Below are positions 17,032 through 26,054 of a stretch of DNA of 64,000 nucleotides, piece after piece. A program made the position numbers and the translations under genes. Every line of letters starts with the position of its first letter. Position 1 is the first letter of the stretch. A model generated the notes under the pieces. The model made no database searches and was not told the origin of the DNA. It was given only the letters and a program-made list of their open reading frames with translations. This DNA comes from Bacteroidales bacterium UBA7258 (GTDB lineage: Bacteria > Bacteroidota > Bacteroidia > Bacteroidales > UBA932). Location: positions 43,891 to 107,890 of the forward strand of contig DKSK01000014.1 of NCBI GenBank assembly GCA_002472565.1, in the 5' to 3' direction.

Positions 17032-17137
17032 AGGCAGGCCGGCTGCCGACATCTTAGCGCTAAAACAAAAGCTCCGGCTTGCTGAATGCAGACCGGAGCT
17101 TAAGCCTTTGCCTTACGGACTACCACTTATTGTAGTG
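17009..17137. repeat. 129-bp direct repeat, left copy (GH2 3' end, terminator hairpin, nitroreductase 3' end)
   Basis: By eye it matches 27666-27794 at 125 of 129 positions without gaps. It contains the last codons and stop of the GH2 gene, a perfect palindrome TTAGCGCTAA (17054-17063), the hairpin at 17069-17101 and, on the minus strand, the last five codons and stop of a nitroreductase (HYNKW). The two copies bracket the esterase-regulator-SusC-SusD block. Confidence 0.9.
17069..17101 (-). terminator. Terminator hairpin downstream of the carboxylesterase
   Basis: A 9-bp stem (17069-17077 with 17093-17101, AAGCTCCGG/CCGGAGCTT) has a 15-nt loop. On the minus strand it is followed by TTGTTTTA, a T-rich tail. 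The stem could also stop plus-strand transcription from the GH2 gene. An identical hairpin lies at 27726-27758. Confidence 0.65.
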
Positions 17138-17158
17138 TGCCTTCTCTGACAGCTGGAA
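17120..17158 (-). pseudogene. Remnant of the 3' end of a nitroreductase gene
   Basis: On the minus strand, directly after the esterase stop and in the same frame, the codons read FQLSEKAHYNKW then TAG. The last residues are identical to the C-terminus of the intact nitroreductase at 27777-28421 (EKVHYNKW), with differences further upstream. Only about 12 codons survive. This suggests that the esterase block joined a former nitroreductase gene near its end. Confidence 0.6.
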
Positions 17159-18646
17159 TCAGTCTGCGTCGAAGATGTATGGCTTTCGGTAGACCCAAGT
17201 GTCACGCTTGTAGTTTTTCATATCAGTGAAGAATTGGTCGCCTTCATGAACAGTGGTCGTCTTGTCATTGAAAACAACCATCGGCTTAGTGCTTGGATTA
17301 TAGGCTTCCCATTTGAATCTCTTCACATTAGGATTCCCGTCTTTGGCGAAGGAAATCCAAACGTCGCTCATGAAATCTGCCAGCTTGTAGGAGGACTTGT
17401 CACAGCCTACCATGAATCGGCCCAGCCAGATGTTGTCAAAGACATATGGCATTTCTGTGCAATGATTGGTTGCGAAGGTGCCGTCCATGTGTGGTGAAGG
17501 TTTGGCGAAAATATAGAGATACTCTTTGGTGTCTCCAAGATTGTATCTTATGTCAGCGTTATTGTAGACGCTCTGGAGCATGTTGTACTCTGCGTAGTTG
17601 CATCCGATGATTGTCGGAATGCCCTTTGATATTTCGGCCACACGCGGGTCTGAGGGCTGGTAAGGAATGAAATCGCCGTCGAAGACCGGGCCGAACCACA
17701 TTCCCGCGCCATAGAGCTTGTAGAAGAGATTGTCCGGATTCTGTGCTAAAATGGCTTTCGTCGCGGCGTCGAGCAGCTCAGAGTATGGGATATCCTGGAT
17801 TTTGTCGATGGTATTCTTGTCGAGTCCGAGGTTGGCGACGACTTCTCTGCCGACTTCCTTAGCCTTGGCTTGATCCATGAAATTGATCATCGATCCGCTC
17901 TCAATGATTCCTTTGTTGAAGAGTCCCTTTGCGGAAGGTGCTACAAGCATGGTGTTGACCTTTCCGCCACCGCCAGACTGGCCGAAAATCGTCACGTTGT
18001 CAGGATCTCCGCCAAAGGCGGCTATGTTCTTGTGAACCCACTCCAAGGCTTTCACGATATCAAGCATACCGGCGTTCCCTGAATATTTGTATTTCTCCCC
18101 GAAGTCCGAAAGGTCGAGAAATCCAAGGACATTCAGTCTATGGTTCAGACTTACGAGAACAACATCCTTTTTGGCAAGGTTGGTACCGTCGTAGAAAGGA
18201 AGCTCGCTGCTTGCTCCCATAGCGTACCCGCCACCGTGAAGCCATACCATGACAGGCCGTTTCTTCCCGTCGTTGATACCTTTTGTCCAGACGTTGAGAT
18301 ACTGGCAGTCATCAGATTGAGTGCCGTCATCCCACTGATAAAGAAAAGCCTCGCAGTCGTCTTCCCAGGTCTTCCTCGGCGCTTGGAAGCACTGGTGTCC
18401 GTAGTAAAGGGCAGTCTCGACGCCTTCCCAGCTGTCAGGATCCTGCGGGGCCTCGAAACGTTTGGCTTTCGCATATTTGATTCCCTTGAAGGTGTAGATT
18501 CCATCCTCGATGTAGCCGGACAAGGTTCCATAGGATGTTTTCACGAGAGCGTCGGTGCTGTTGCAGACGAGGCTGTGGTTCTCGACGCCACTGCAGCAGG
18601 CCATTGCTTGCAGGAGTGTCAGTGTGAGTGCAATTAGTTTATTCAT
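17159..18646 (-). CDS. Type-B carboxylesterase, probable lipoprotein
   Basis: Alpha/beta-hydrolase that would cleave carboxylic esters outside the cytoplasm. It has 495 residues with a lipobox-like start (LQAMAC, Cys17). The oxyanion loop HGGG is at 137-140, the nucleophile Ser224 in GQSGGGG, a probable acid Glu353 in GCNYAEYN, and a catalytic His395 in NHCTEMPYVF. Only about 42 residues separate acid and histidine, whereas type-B esterases usually have 90-110, so part of the lid region appears deleted. It is 81 bp downstream of the hybrid regulator on the same strand. TATCTTAG near 18673-18680 is a weak promoter-box candidate. Its bases are less GC-rich than the GH2 gene beside it. It may deacylate the glycan taken up by the adjacent SusC/SusD. 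Confidence 0.85.
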   Translation of the reverse strand: MNKLIALTLTLLQAMACCSGVENHSLVCNSTDALVKTSYGTLSGYIEDGIYTFKGIKYAKAKRFEAPQDPDSWEGVETALYYGHQCFQAPRKTWEDDCEAFLYQWDDGTQSDDCQYLNVWTKGINDGKKRPVMVWLHGGGYAMGASSELPFYDGTNLAKKDVVLVSLNHRLNVLGFLDLSDFGEKYKYSGNAGMLDIVKALEWVHKNIAAFGGDPDNVTIFGQSGGGGKVNTMLVAPSAKGLFNKGIIESGSMINFMDQAKAKEVGREVVANLGLDKNTIDKIQDIPYSELLDAATKAILAQNPDNLFYKLYGAGMWFGPVFDGDFIPYQPSDPRVAEISKGIPTIIGCNYAEYNMLQSVYNNADIRYNLGDTKEYLYIFAKPSPHMDGTFATNHCTEMPYVFDNIWLGRFMVGCDKSSYKLADFMSDVWISFAKDGNPNVKRFKWEAYNPSTKPMVVFNDKTTTVHEGDQFFTDMKNYKRDTWVYRKPYIFDAD

Positions 18647-18727
18647 AATGTGCCTTTTTTGAGGATTATTTATGCTAAGATAGAGAAACAGTTCCTGCGA
18701 CTACTCCGGAGTTCGGCGTAACGACTA

Positions 18728-21700
18728 TCATATAATCCCGGAACAATTGCAGTCAGCGTTATTTTTTTTAGTCTCATGGCATCTTGTCATTGTTGGGGCA
18801 TCACCGTTAAGGTATTGGCTTGGAAGTACGCCATAGCGTTTTTTGAAGATTGCCGCGAAATGAGACGCGGAGCTGAAGCCAAGCATCTCGGCAATCGCGG
18901 CGATCTTATATTTTCTTGCTTTCAAAAGTTCCACAGAGTAGTTGAGCTTATATGTCGTAAAGAACTCATTCGGAGTCTGTCCGGTGAGAGCCTTTAGCTT
19001 GTAGTAGAATTTTGAGCGGCTTACGCTTAGTTGCTCTGCGGTGGAATCTATATCGAGTTCGCCCTTTTGCAAACTGTCCTTCATTGCAGAATAAAGGCTC
19101 TCCATGAAGGCTCTGTCATAGTCTCCAAGCGTCTCTTTCGGCATGTCTTGCATATTTATGGACCGGGTGAGCATCTCCTTTACCCTATCTCTGTTGTCCA
19201 AAGTCGTTTTTACCAAGGCCTTGAGATATTCCGTATTGAAAGGCTTCACGACGTAAGCATCGGCGCCTGCTCCAAGACTCTTTATCTGGTCTTCCATGGT
19301 GGATTTAGCAGTCAGCATTATAATCGGGATGTGACACATCGAGGTGTTGCCTTTCACAATTTTGCATAACTGGATTCCATCGACGTCCACCATCATGATG
19401 TCGCATATGATAAGGTCCGGGGCAAGTTCCTCCACTAGCTTATATCCGCTCATGGCATCGAAGCGGAATGAGACATCGTAATCGTCTGAGAATATGGACT
19501 TAAGGTAGTAGACAATCTCATAATCGTCATCGATGAGAAGCAGCTTCCGCTTCCTGCTTGCATCATTGCCTGGAGTCGGGTTCTCATGGACGAATTCGCT
19601 CATCATCTCTTTGTTGTCGATGCTTACGATTCTGTCTGCGGCTTCTGCCTTCTCATCGCCGCTGTATTCGCTTTCAGATAAAGGAATAAAGAAGCTGAAG
19701 ATGGAGCCGGCAGTCTTGCCATCGTCCGTCTTTCTAAGGGCGACGCTTATTTTGCCATGGTGAAGGGTTACCAACGCTTTCGTGTAGTATAAGCCTATGC
19801 CTGTTCCACCTGATTTCCTCGTGGCGTTGGCTTGATAGAATCTGTCGAACACCGAGTCGAGGTCCTCCTCCGGAATCCCTATGCCAGTATCGGATACGGA
19901 TACGTTCAACACATGGTTTTCGTCCTCGTAAGCGAGGATTTCGACTTTTCCTCCCGGGGGAGTGTATTTCAGGGCGTTGGAGCTTAAGTTGTACAGTATT
20001 TTCTCGAGCTTGTCACGATCCACCATTCCCTTGATGTCTTTTTCCGGCAGCTTGAGGGACAAGTCGAGGTTCTTGAGCGAGGCTCCGATCTCAAAGTCCA
20101 TCTTGATCTGTCTGAGAATCTCGGAGACTGACTCCATCTTAACGTTGAGTTTGAGAACTCCATGGTCCAGCTTGTTGAAGTCAAGCAGCTGACTTACAAG
20201 TTTAAGGAGTCTGTCTGTGTTTCTTCTGATTATGCCGCGAGACTTGGCGGCATCTGCGGCGGGAGCATATTCAAGAGAGCTGACGGCACCATGGATTAGT
20301 GTCAGGGGAGTGCGGAATTCGTGGGAGATATTGGCGAAGAAGTCTATGTTCTCCATGTTCATTTTCTCGGTCATCTCTCTTTTCATCCTTTCCTCGCCTG
20401 CTTCGCGCTTCTTCCTCATCATGATATATCCAAGTACCGAGCTGCCGCCCAGAAGCAGAATGATGAATAGGGTGATGAGGACTTCGCTCCATAGGAGGTT
20501 CATCCTGACGATGAGGGTGAAGTCGTCGCTATTGGTCCCTCTGTTATTGTCCCTGATCCAAAATCTGACCTTGTTCCGTATGCCGGAGACTCCGTAGAGA
20601 GGAATGTAGGAATTATTGAAAGACTCTCTCGGCCCTGTCTTGAAGCCACCGATTTTGTACATGTATGAGTAGGATGTTGCGGAACCGTAGCTTCCCGGCA
20701 CCGGCCCGAGATGGAGGTTCAGCCCTTCAGTCTTGCGAGACAGCCTTATAGTGGCCTTCCGGCGGGAGTATGAGCTGGGTGAGAAGGTGGTCAAGACCTT
20801 TTTCCCTGAGGTCAATATGACATGGGCGGGCAGTTCCGGCCGCTTTTGGGAAGAGAGCTCCTCCCTGTTGAACCACACATAGCCTCCCTCGCCCGCAAAC
20901 ACGACTGAGTTGTCAGGAAGTGTATAGGCGCGTCTTGCTGAAGGATATTCTGAGGTGTCTGTCCAAATCACCCTCGCCTCTTGTGTGCCTGCGGCGAAGA
21001 GGTATACTGTATTTTTCGAGCCGACGGCGAAGACGTTGCCGTCTCCGTCTATGGCGAGAGATGTTACCTGAGGCTCGGGAAAATCTGCAATCTTATGGAT
21101 TATTTTGTCGGTGCCGGAGTATCTGAACAGCCCGTTGTCAGTGGATCCGATCCATAAATTCCCCTTACCGTCCTGTGCTGAGGTGTTGAAGAAAGCTTGT
21201 TTCAGACCCGGGATGTCGAGAGTAAGGACTTCATTCTTCTTTGGATCATAGATCATCGGGCTATGGTCAGTATAGCACACGAGGACTCTGCCGTCCGAGA
21301 GTCTGGCAATGTGCGAAGCGTAGGTGGCGTTGTCCTTGAAAGGGAGGGCGATTTCTTCTTTCCCACCATCTGATATCTGAAAAAGATGGGCTTCGATGCC
21401 GGCGAAAATGATGTCGTTATGTCCGTCAAAAGCGAATATGCCAGGCATGTCGGTCTGCAAAGTCTCGGAGACGATAGGCGTCTTGCCTTTATTTAGCGCC
21501 AGTATTACGGCCTTGGCCGAACGACGCGGAGGGCCGGACACAATGATTCTTCCGTCCGGGCTGGACTGTAAGGCATACGGCTCTGCCCCGTCCAGATGGC
21601 GAGAGACATCAACTGATCCGAGAGGCTTTCTTCCCGCAATGTCGAAGCAGTGAACAGAGGATCCGGACAAGAACCAGAAATGCCGCATGTCTAGTACATA

Positions 21701-22765
21701 TTCCATCCCGCTGGAGAGGGTAAGAAGCTCTGTCAGATTTTCATATCGAGAGATGGGACCTTCAATTGAAGGGTAGTGGATATATCCTCCTTGAGAATGA
21801 GCCGCCCAAAGGCCGCCCCTCGGGCCGAAAGCCAAAGCCGGAGAGCCTTTCCTGGAATTTTCCAGAAGCTTTTTCATGAGGCCGGAGGCGTTTCCCATGT
21901 CATATGTCCTCGAATGTCCGACATCTATGCAGATGCTTTCTTCCTTGGCTTTCACAAGCACAAAACCTTTCCTTACCAAGCTGATTGACTCCGGAGTCAA
22001 GCCGAATAGTTCGGGATAAACCCTGGAAGCCTTCTGGCTTTTGAAAGTCGCGGTGTCCAACAAGAGGAGTTCTCCTCCTTCTTCCACCCATATTGTATGC
22101 AGTCCATCGAAAAAGCTGAATTCGATCGGAGCATCGAATCTGTTAGAGTAGAGGAGATCATAGCCAGGTCCGTAACATTCGAGCCCCTCGTCGGTCCTGA
22201 CCCATAGCTTCCCTTCTTTATCAAAGCATACGGAAGGCTCACGGAGGGTAAGCAATGGGAGCTCCAGCTTCCGTAGAAATATGTTCGAGGTGGAGTCCAG
22301 TTCGAGAATGTTCCTCCTGGTCGCTATGCAAATTCTCCTCTCAGGGCTTGCGGCAATCGATACGACGTAGGAGTTCGTCCCGTCCAGCTTGAGATGCTCA
22401 AAGCAGCCTTTTTCTTTGTCGTAGCGATCGACCCCTTTCTGGGTGGCGAACCATGCGGTACCCTCATCGTCAATGATGCAGTCATTCACCTGGTCCGAGG
22501 AGAGGCTTCCCGGATCATCTTCAGTGTGCGTGTATCTGATAATTTCGGCTTCATCGGTCTTAAGCAGACAGGGCTGGCTTTCGCAGCTCATCCAGACGAA
22601 GCCGTCATCATCGAAGAGAAAGCTCTTTATCCTTCCGCCTCCCGTTGTTGATACGACCTCGCCGGTGAAGGATCCGGTGGGTATGTCCTCCTTTGTGCAT
22701 GAGAAAATGGCTAGAAAGGAGAAAACGCTTAGTGTTAGGAGTGTTATTATCGGGAAGCGAATCAT
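18728..22765 (-). CDS. Hybrid two-component system sensor/regulator (HTCS)
   Basis: One-protein signalling system of 1345 residues that senses glycan pieces in the periplasm and activates transcription. In order: signal/membrane anchor (about 5-23), a two-propeller and Y_Y_Y periplasmic sensor (about 30-760), a membrane helix (about 762-785), HisKA with H815 in SHEFRTPL, HATPase (NALKYTP, DTGIGIP), a receiver with D1122 in CDIMM and the lysine in VVKPF, and a C-terminal AraC-type helix-turn-helix. All catalytic residues are present and the length is normal. It is divergent from susC (196 bp between starts) and surely its regulator. A TAnnTTTG box 7 nt before the ATG predicts a leaderless mRNA. 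Three spaced repeats in the intergenic region may be its binding site. Confidence 0.93.
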   Translation of the reverse strand: MIRFPIITLLTLSVFSFLAIFSCTKEDIPTGSFTGEVVSTTGGGRIKSFLFDDDGFVWMSCESQPCLLKTDEAEIIRYTHTEDDPGSLSSDQVNDCIIDDEGTAWFATQKGVDRYDKEKGCFEHLKLDGTNSYVVSIAASPERRICIATRRNILELDSTSNIFLRKLELPLLTLREPSVCFDKEGKLWVRTDEGLECYGPGYDLLYSNRFDAPIEFSFFDGLHTIWVEEGGELLLLDTATFKSQKASRVYPELFGLTPESISLVRKGFVLVKAKEESICIDVGHSRTYDMGNASGLMKKLLENSRKGSPALAFGPRGGLWAAHSQGGYIHYPSIEGPISRYENLTELLTLSSGMEYVLDMRHFWFLSGSSVHCFDIAGRKPLGSVDVSRHLDGAEPYALQSSPDGRIIVSGPPRRSAKAVILALNKGKTPIVSETLQTDMPGIFAFDGHNDIIFAGIEAHLFQISDGGKEEIALPFKDNATYASHIARLSDGRVLVCYTDHSPMIYDPKKNEVLTLDIPGLKQAFFNTSAQDGKGNLWIGSTDNGLFRYSGTDKIIHKIADFPEPQVTSLAIDGDGNVFAVGSKNTVYLFAAGTQEARVIWTDTSEYPSARRAYTLPDNSVVFAGEGGYVWFNREELSSQKRPELPAHVILTSGKKVLTTFSPSSYSRRKATIRLSRKTEGLNLHLGPVPGSYGSATSYSYMYKIGGFKTGPRESFNNSYIPLYGVSGIRNKVRFWIRDNNRGTNSDDFTLIVRMNLLWSEVLITLFIILLLGGSSVLGYIMMRKKREAGEERMKREMTEKMNMENIDFFANISHEFRTPLTLIHGAVSSLEYAPAADAAKSRGIIRRNTDRLLKLVSQLLDFNKLDHGVLKLNVKMESVSEILRQIKMDFEIGASLKNLDLSLKLPEKDIKGMVDRDKLEKILYNLSSNALKYTPPGGKVEILAYEDENHVLNVSVSDTGIGIPEEDLDSVFDRFYQANATRKSGGTGIGLYYTKALVTLHHGKISVALRKTDDGKTAGSIFSFFIPLSESEYSGDEKAEAADRIVSIDNKEMMSEFVHENPTPGNDASRKRKLLLIDDDYEIVYYLKSIFSDDYDVSFRFDAMSGYKLVEELAPDLIICDIMMVDVDGIQLCKIVKGNTSMCHIPIIMLTAKSTMEDQIKSLGAGADAYVVKPFNTEYLKALVKTTLDNRDRVKEMLTRSINMQDMPKETLGDYDRAFMESLYSAMKDSLQKGELDIDSTAEQLSVSRSKFYYKLKALTGQTPNEFFTTYKLNYSVELLKARKYKIAAIAEMLGFSSASHFAAIFKKRYGVLPSQYLNGDAPTMTRCHETKKNNADCNCSGII

Positions 22766-22772
22766 CTTGATA

Positions 22773-22780
22773 CAAATATA
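22773..22780 (-). promoter_or_regulatory. -7 promoter box for the HTCS gene
   Basis: The minus strand reads TATATTTG, matching TAnnTTTG. It ends 7 nt before the ATG at 22763-22765, so the transcript would start at or within a base or two of the start codon. Confidence 0.55.
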
Positions 22781-22829
22781 AAATTATTGATGATAGCAGG
22801 AAATATGATTTTAATTCCTGACGTGATGT

Positions 22830-22877
22830 TTGTACGGGAATTGCCAAGTTTGGACGATATTGTCATGCTTGTACGGG
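22830..22877 (+). promoter_or_regulatory. Candidate HTCS operator: three repeats spaced 20 and 19 bp
   Basis: TTGTACGGG occurs at 22830-22838 and again at 22869-22877; both are preceded by ATG plus one base, giving 12 of 13 shared positions. A related TTGGACGAT lies at 22850-22858 between them. The spacing of about two helical turns and the position just upstream of the susC promoter box fit an activator binding on one DNA face. Confidence 0.5.
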
Positions 22878-22886
22878 CCTCAGAGC

Positions 22887-22894
22887 TAATTTTG
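22887..22894 (+). promoter_or_regulatory. -7 promoter box for the first susC-susD operon
   Basis: TAATTTTG matches TAnnTTTG, giving a leader of about 60 nt before the susC ATG at 22961. No good -33 element is seen, as expected for an activator-dependent promoter. Confidence 0.6.
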
Positions 22895-22960
22895 CATACA
22901 GGATTCATATATCCCTGACTATATCGCCACAACATTAATAATCATTAAATACTTATCAGA

Positions 22961-25900
22961 ATGAAGTGTCTTGTATTCAGATTCCGACAGGCGGTCTTAG
23001 CCGCTTGCCTGATTCTAGTTCCGACATTCGCTTTGGCTCAGAATCCCATCACTGGTACAGTGGTCGATGAATCCGGACTTGCGGTCATCGGCGCAGGAGT
23101 CATTCAAAAAGGAACTACAAATGGCGTCGCTACAGATATTGATGGAAGGTTCACCATCAATGTCCCGGAAGGAACACAGCTTGAGATCTCGTCCATTAAT
23201 TATATCACAAAAACGGTCGCTGCGAAGGACGGGATGCAAGTAGTGCTTGCTGAGGACACTCAGTCTCTTAACGAGCTGGTGGTAGTCGGATACGGCGTTC
23301 AGAAGAAGAGCGACCTGACCGGAGCCATTTCCTCTGTGAAAGATAGCGACTTCAAGTCAAGGACGATCACCTCTCCGGAAATGGCCCTTCAGGGCAAGAC
23401 AGCCGGTGTCCAGCTTTTCAGCTCTTCCGCACGTCCTGGCGCTTCTCCGAGCGTAAGAATTAGAGGAATCGCCTCGAACGGCACATCAGACCCTCTCTAT
23501 GTGGTTGACGGGCAGATTACCAACAACATCTCCAACATCGACCCTAATGACATCCAGTCCATGGAAGTCCTGAAGGACGGAGCCTCTGCCTCCATTTACG
23601 GCGCCAGGGCGGGAAATGGAGTCGTGCTCATAACCACCAAGAAGGGATCCGGAGACGGTCACGTATCGTATGAGATGCAGCTAACCTCCCAGTACCTTGG
23701 AAAGATTCCTGACGTAATGGATGCGAAGGAGTACATCCAATATTATATAGAGGACGGTAGGTTCACCAAGGATTTCATTGACCAGCGTTGGGACGGCAAG
23801 ACTGACACCGACTGGGTGAAGGAAATCTTTGAGACGTCTTTTATTCAGCGTCACAGCGTCAAGTTCGATGCCTCCAATGAAAAGGGATCCATCTACGCCT
23901 CGGCGACTTATATGAATAATGACGGAATGTTCGTCGGTAATGACGATACCTTCGAGCGTATTACCGGAATGCTGAACGCATCCTGGAATATCAAACCTTG
24001 GCTGGAACTGACATCCAATAACCAGTTCAATAAATTCAAGGTGAAGGAAATATCAGAAAGGGCCAGTGCTTCTAATGCTGAATCCGAGAACGCTTTCCTT
24101 TCCGCAATACAGCTCGACCCTCTCACGCCGGTTAAATATTCTCCCGACAATCTTCCTGCTTTCATGCAGGCATACATCTCCGGAGGAAAGAATCTTCTCC
24201 GTGACAAGAACGGCAACTATTATGCTATTTCGCAGGTGAATGACTGCGAGAATATTAACCCTCTGATTCTCAGGGACTCCAGGCATCAGGAAGCCTCCGG
24301 TACGTCTCTCAGTGGAACTACTGCCCTGAACTTTAAGCCATTCGCTGGATTCACATTTACATCCCGCCTGAGCTATCGTTTCCTCCAGAATTCCACTTAC
24401 GGATATACCAATGACTATTATGCCAATTCCTACAAGCATCAGGAGTACATGACGCTTTCTTCTTCCACCAGCACTCCTTCTTACTATCAGTGGGAGAACT
24501 TCGCCAACTATCTAAAGACTATAGGCAAACATACTATCACCGCAATGGCCGGCATGTCCTATAGTCAGGACAAGAGATTCTCCGTTGGAGCTCAGACAGC
24601 AGGGTCAGAGAGCGACTTTGGTGTGATAAAGGACGATCCTCGCTACTATTATTTCCAGTTCGCCACTCCTTCTGCCAACAAGACAGTCTCCGGAGGCGAG
24701 ACCATCTATGCCAGGAATCTTTCCTACTATGGCCGTCTCGGATGGAACTACAAGAACCGCTACATGGTTCAGGCCTCCCTCAGAGCTGATGCCGCAGACT
24801 CTTCAGTCCTCCCTTCGGACAATCGCTGGGGATATTTTCCGGCAGCTTCAGTCGGCTGGACCCTATCTGAAGAGCCGTTCTTTTCAGGCCTTAAGAACTA
24901 TCTTCCATACATGAAGCTTCGTGCCAGCTGGGGCCAGAACGGATCGACCGCTAACCTTATGGCATATGGATATGCTTCTGTGATCGGCTCGTCAGGAGTT
25001 TACCCGGTCGGCAACAGTACGACATATATTCCTGTAAACAAGCCTACTGCGACAGGCAACAACGATCTGAAGTGGGAAACTTCCGAACAGTTGAATATAG
25101 GAGTGGATATGCGTTTGCTCAATGACAGACTCACTATCACGGCTGACTGGTTCCAGAAGAAGACCAAGGACCTGCTGGTTTCCGGCTTCACTCCTTCTAC
25201 TATTATCGGTGTCACTGCTTCCCCGCTTAATGCAGGAGATGTCAAGAACAGCGGCTTCGAGTTCGAGGCTCTCTGGCAGGATCAGATCGGAGACTTCAGC
25301 TACAGTGTCAGAGGAAATCTCGCCACTTTGAAGAACGAGGTGACCTACCTTCATCCTTCGCTGGAGAACGGTATAGATGGTGTCAGCTACAGGTTTTCTC
25401 CTATCACTAAATTCGAGAAGGGTTATCCTGCATGGCATTTCTACGGATATAAGTTCAAGGGCGTAGATCCTTCCAATGGCGAAGCTATGTTCGAGGATGT
25501 GAATAAGGACGGAGTGGTCAGCGCGGCGGACAAGACTGACCTCGGCTCCGGAATTCCTAAGCTTACCTACGGAATCACGCTTACAGCTTCATGGAAGAAT
25601 CTTGACTTCATTGTGTTTGGAAGCGGGGCTGCAGGCTACGACCTTTTCTGCGCCCTGAACCGTGTCGACTATGCCGTCAACAAGTTGACGATTTTCACAA
25701 AAGATCGTTGGACGGCTACAAATACGAAGGCCAGGAACCCTCGCGCCGGCGCCTCTTCTCAGACAGATTGGATGCAGTCAAGCGCATCTGTCTTCAGCGG
25801 CGACTACTTCAAGATCAAACAGCTGCAGTTAGGCTACAAGCTTCCGAAGAGCCTGACCGACATCGTGAAGATCAGCAATGCAAGAGTGTATGTCTCCCTT

Positions 25901-26035
25901 GAAGACTTCTTCACTTTCACGAATTATCCTGGCTTCGATCCTGAAGTTGCCGGCACGGGCAATGCGCTCGGAGTGGATATGAGTTCCTATCCGAACTCAA
26001 AGAAAGCCGTATTCGGTTTAAGCTTAACATTCTAA
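22961..26035 (+). CDS. SusC-family TonB-dependent outer-membrane transporter
   Basis: Outer-membrane barrel that imports oligosaccharides with its SusD lid, driven by TonB. It has 1024 residues with a signal peptide (1-26, ending ALAQ). A carboxypeptidase-regulatory-like domain follows (about 27-110, with GTVVDESGLAVIGAGV and ATDIDGRF), then the SusC signature SLNELVVVGYGVQKKSDLTG, the plug, and the beta-barrel ending in the aromatic residue of AVFGLSLTF. It is paired with susD 19 nt downstream and faces its HTCS regulator. There is no glycoside hydrolase in the block itself, so the substrate is not predictable. Third-position bases are more AT-rich than in the second susC of this window. Confidence 0.95.
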   Translation: MKCLVFRFRQAVLAACLILVPTFALAQNPITGTVVDESGLAVIGAGVIQKGTTNGVATDIDGRFTINVPEGTQLEISSINYITKTVAAKDGMQVVLAEDTQSLNELVVVGYGVQKKSDLTGAISSVKDSDFKSRTITSPEMALQGKTAGVQLFSSSARPGASPSVRIRGIASNGTSDPLYVVDGQITNNISNIDPNDIQSMEVLKDGASASIYGARAGNGVVLITTKKGSGDGHVSYEMQLTSQYLGKIPDVMDAKEYIQYYIEDGRFTKDFIDQRWDGKTDTDWVKEIFETSFIQRHSVKFDASNEKGSIYASATYMNNDGMFVGNDDTFERITGMLNASWNIKPWLELTSNNQFNKFKVKEISERASASNAESENAFLSAIQLDPLTPVKYSPDNLPAFMQAYISGGKNLLRDKNGNYYAISQVNDCENINPLILRDSRHQEASGTSLSGTTALNFKPFAGFTFTSRLSYRFLQNSTYGYTNDYYANSYKHQEYMTLSSSTSTPSYYQWENFANYLKTIGKHTITAMAGMSYSQDKRFSVGAQTAGSESDFGVIKDDPRYYYFQFATPSANKTVSGGETIYARNLSYYGRLGWNYKNRYMVQASLRADAADSSVLPSDNRWGYFPAASVGWTLSEEPFFSGLKNYLPYMKLRASWGQNGSTANLMAYGYASVIGSSGVYPVGNSTTYIPVNKPTATGNNDLKWETSEQLNIGVDMRLLNDRLTITADWFQKKTKDLLVSGFTPSTIIGVTASPLNAGDVKNSGFEFEALWQDQIGDFSYSVRGNLATLKNEVTYLHPSLENGIDGVSYRFSPITKFEKGYPAWHFYGYKFKGVDPSNGEAMFEDVNKDGVVSAADKTDLGSGIPKLTYGITLTASWKNLDFIVFGSGAAGYDLFCALNRVDYAVNKLTIFTKDRWTATNTKARNPRAGASSQTDWMQSSASVFSGDYFKIKQLQLGYKLPKSLTDIVKISNARVYVSLEDFFTFTNYPGFDPEVAGTGNALGVDMSSYPNSKKAVFGLSLTF

Positions 26036-26054
26036 CCTGTCAATATATATTATC

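Noticed and set aside
17054..17063. TTAGCGCTAA palindrome as a phage or integrase attachment core
   Set aside because: No integrase is present, and the palindrome lies inside a larger duplicated coding and terminator segment that explains its two copies.
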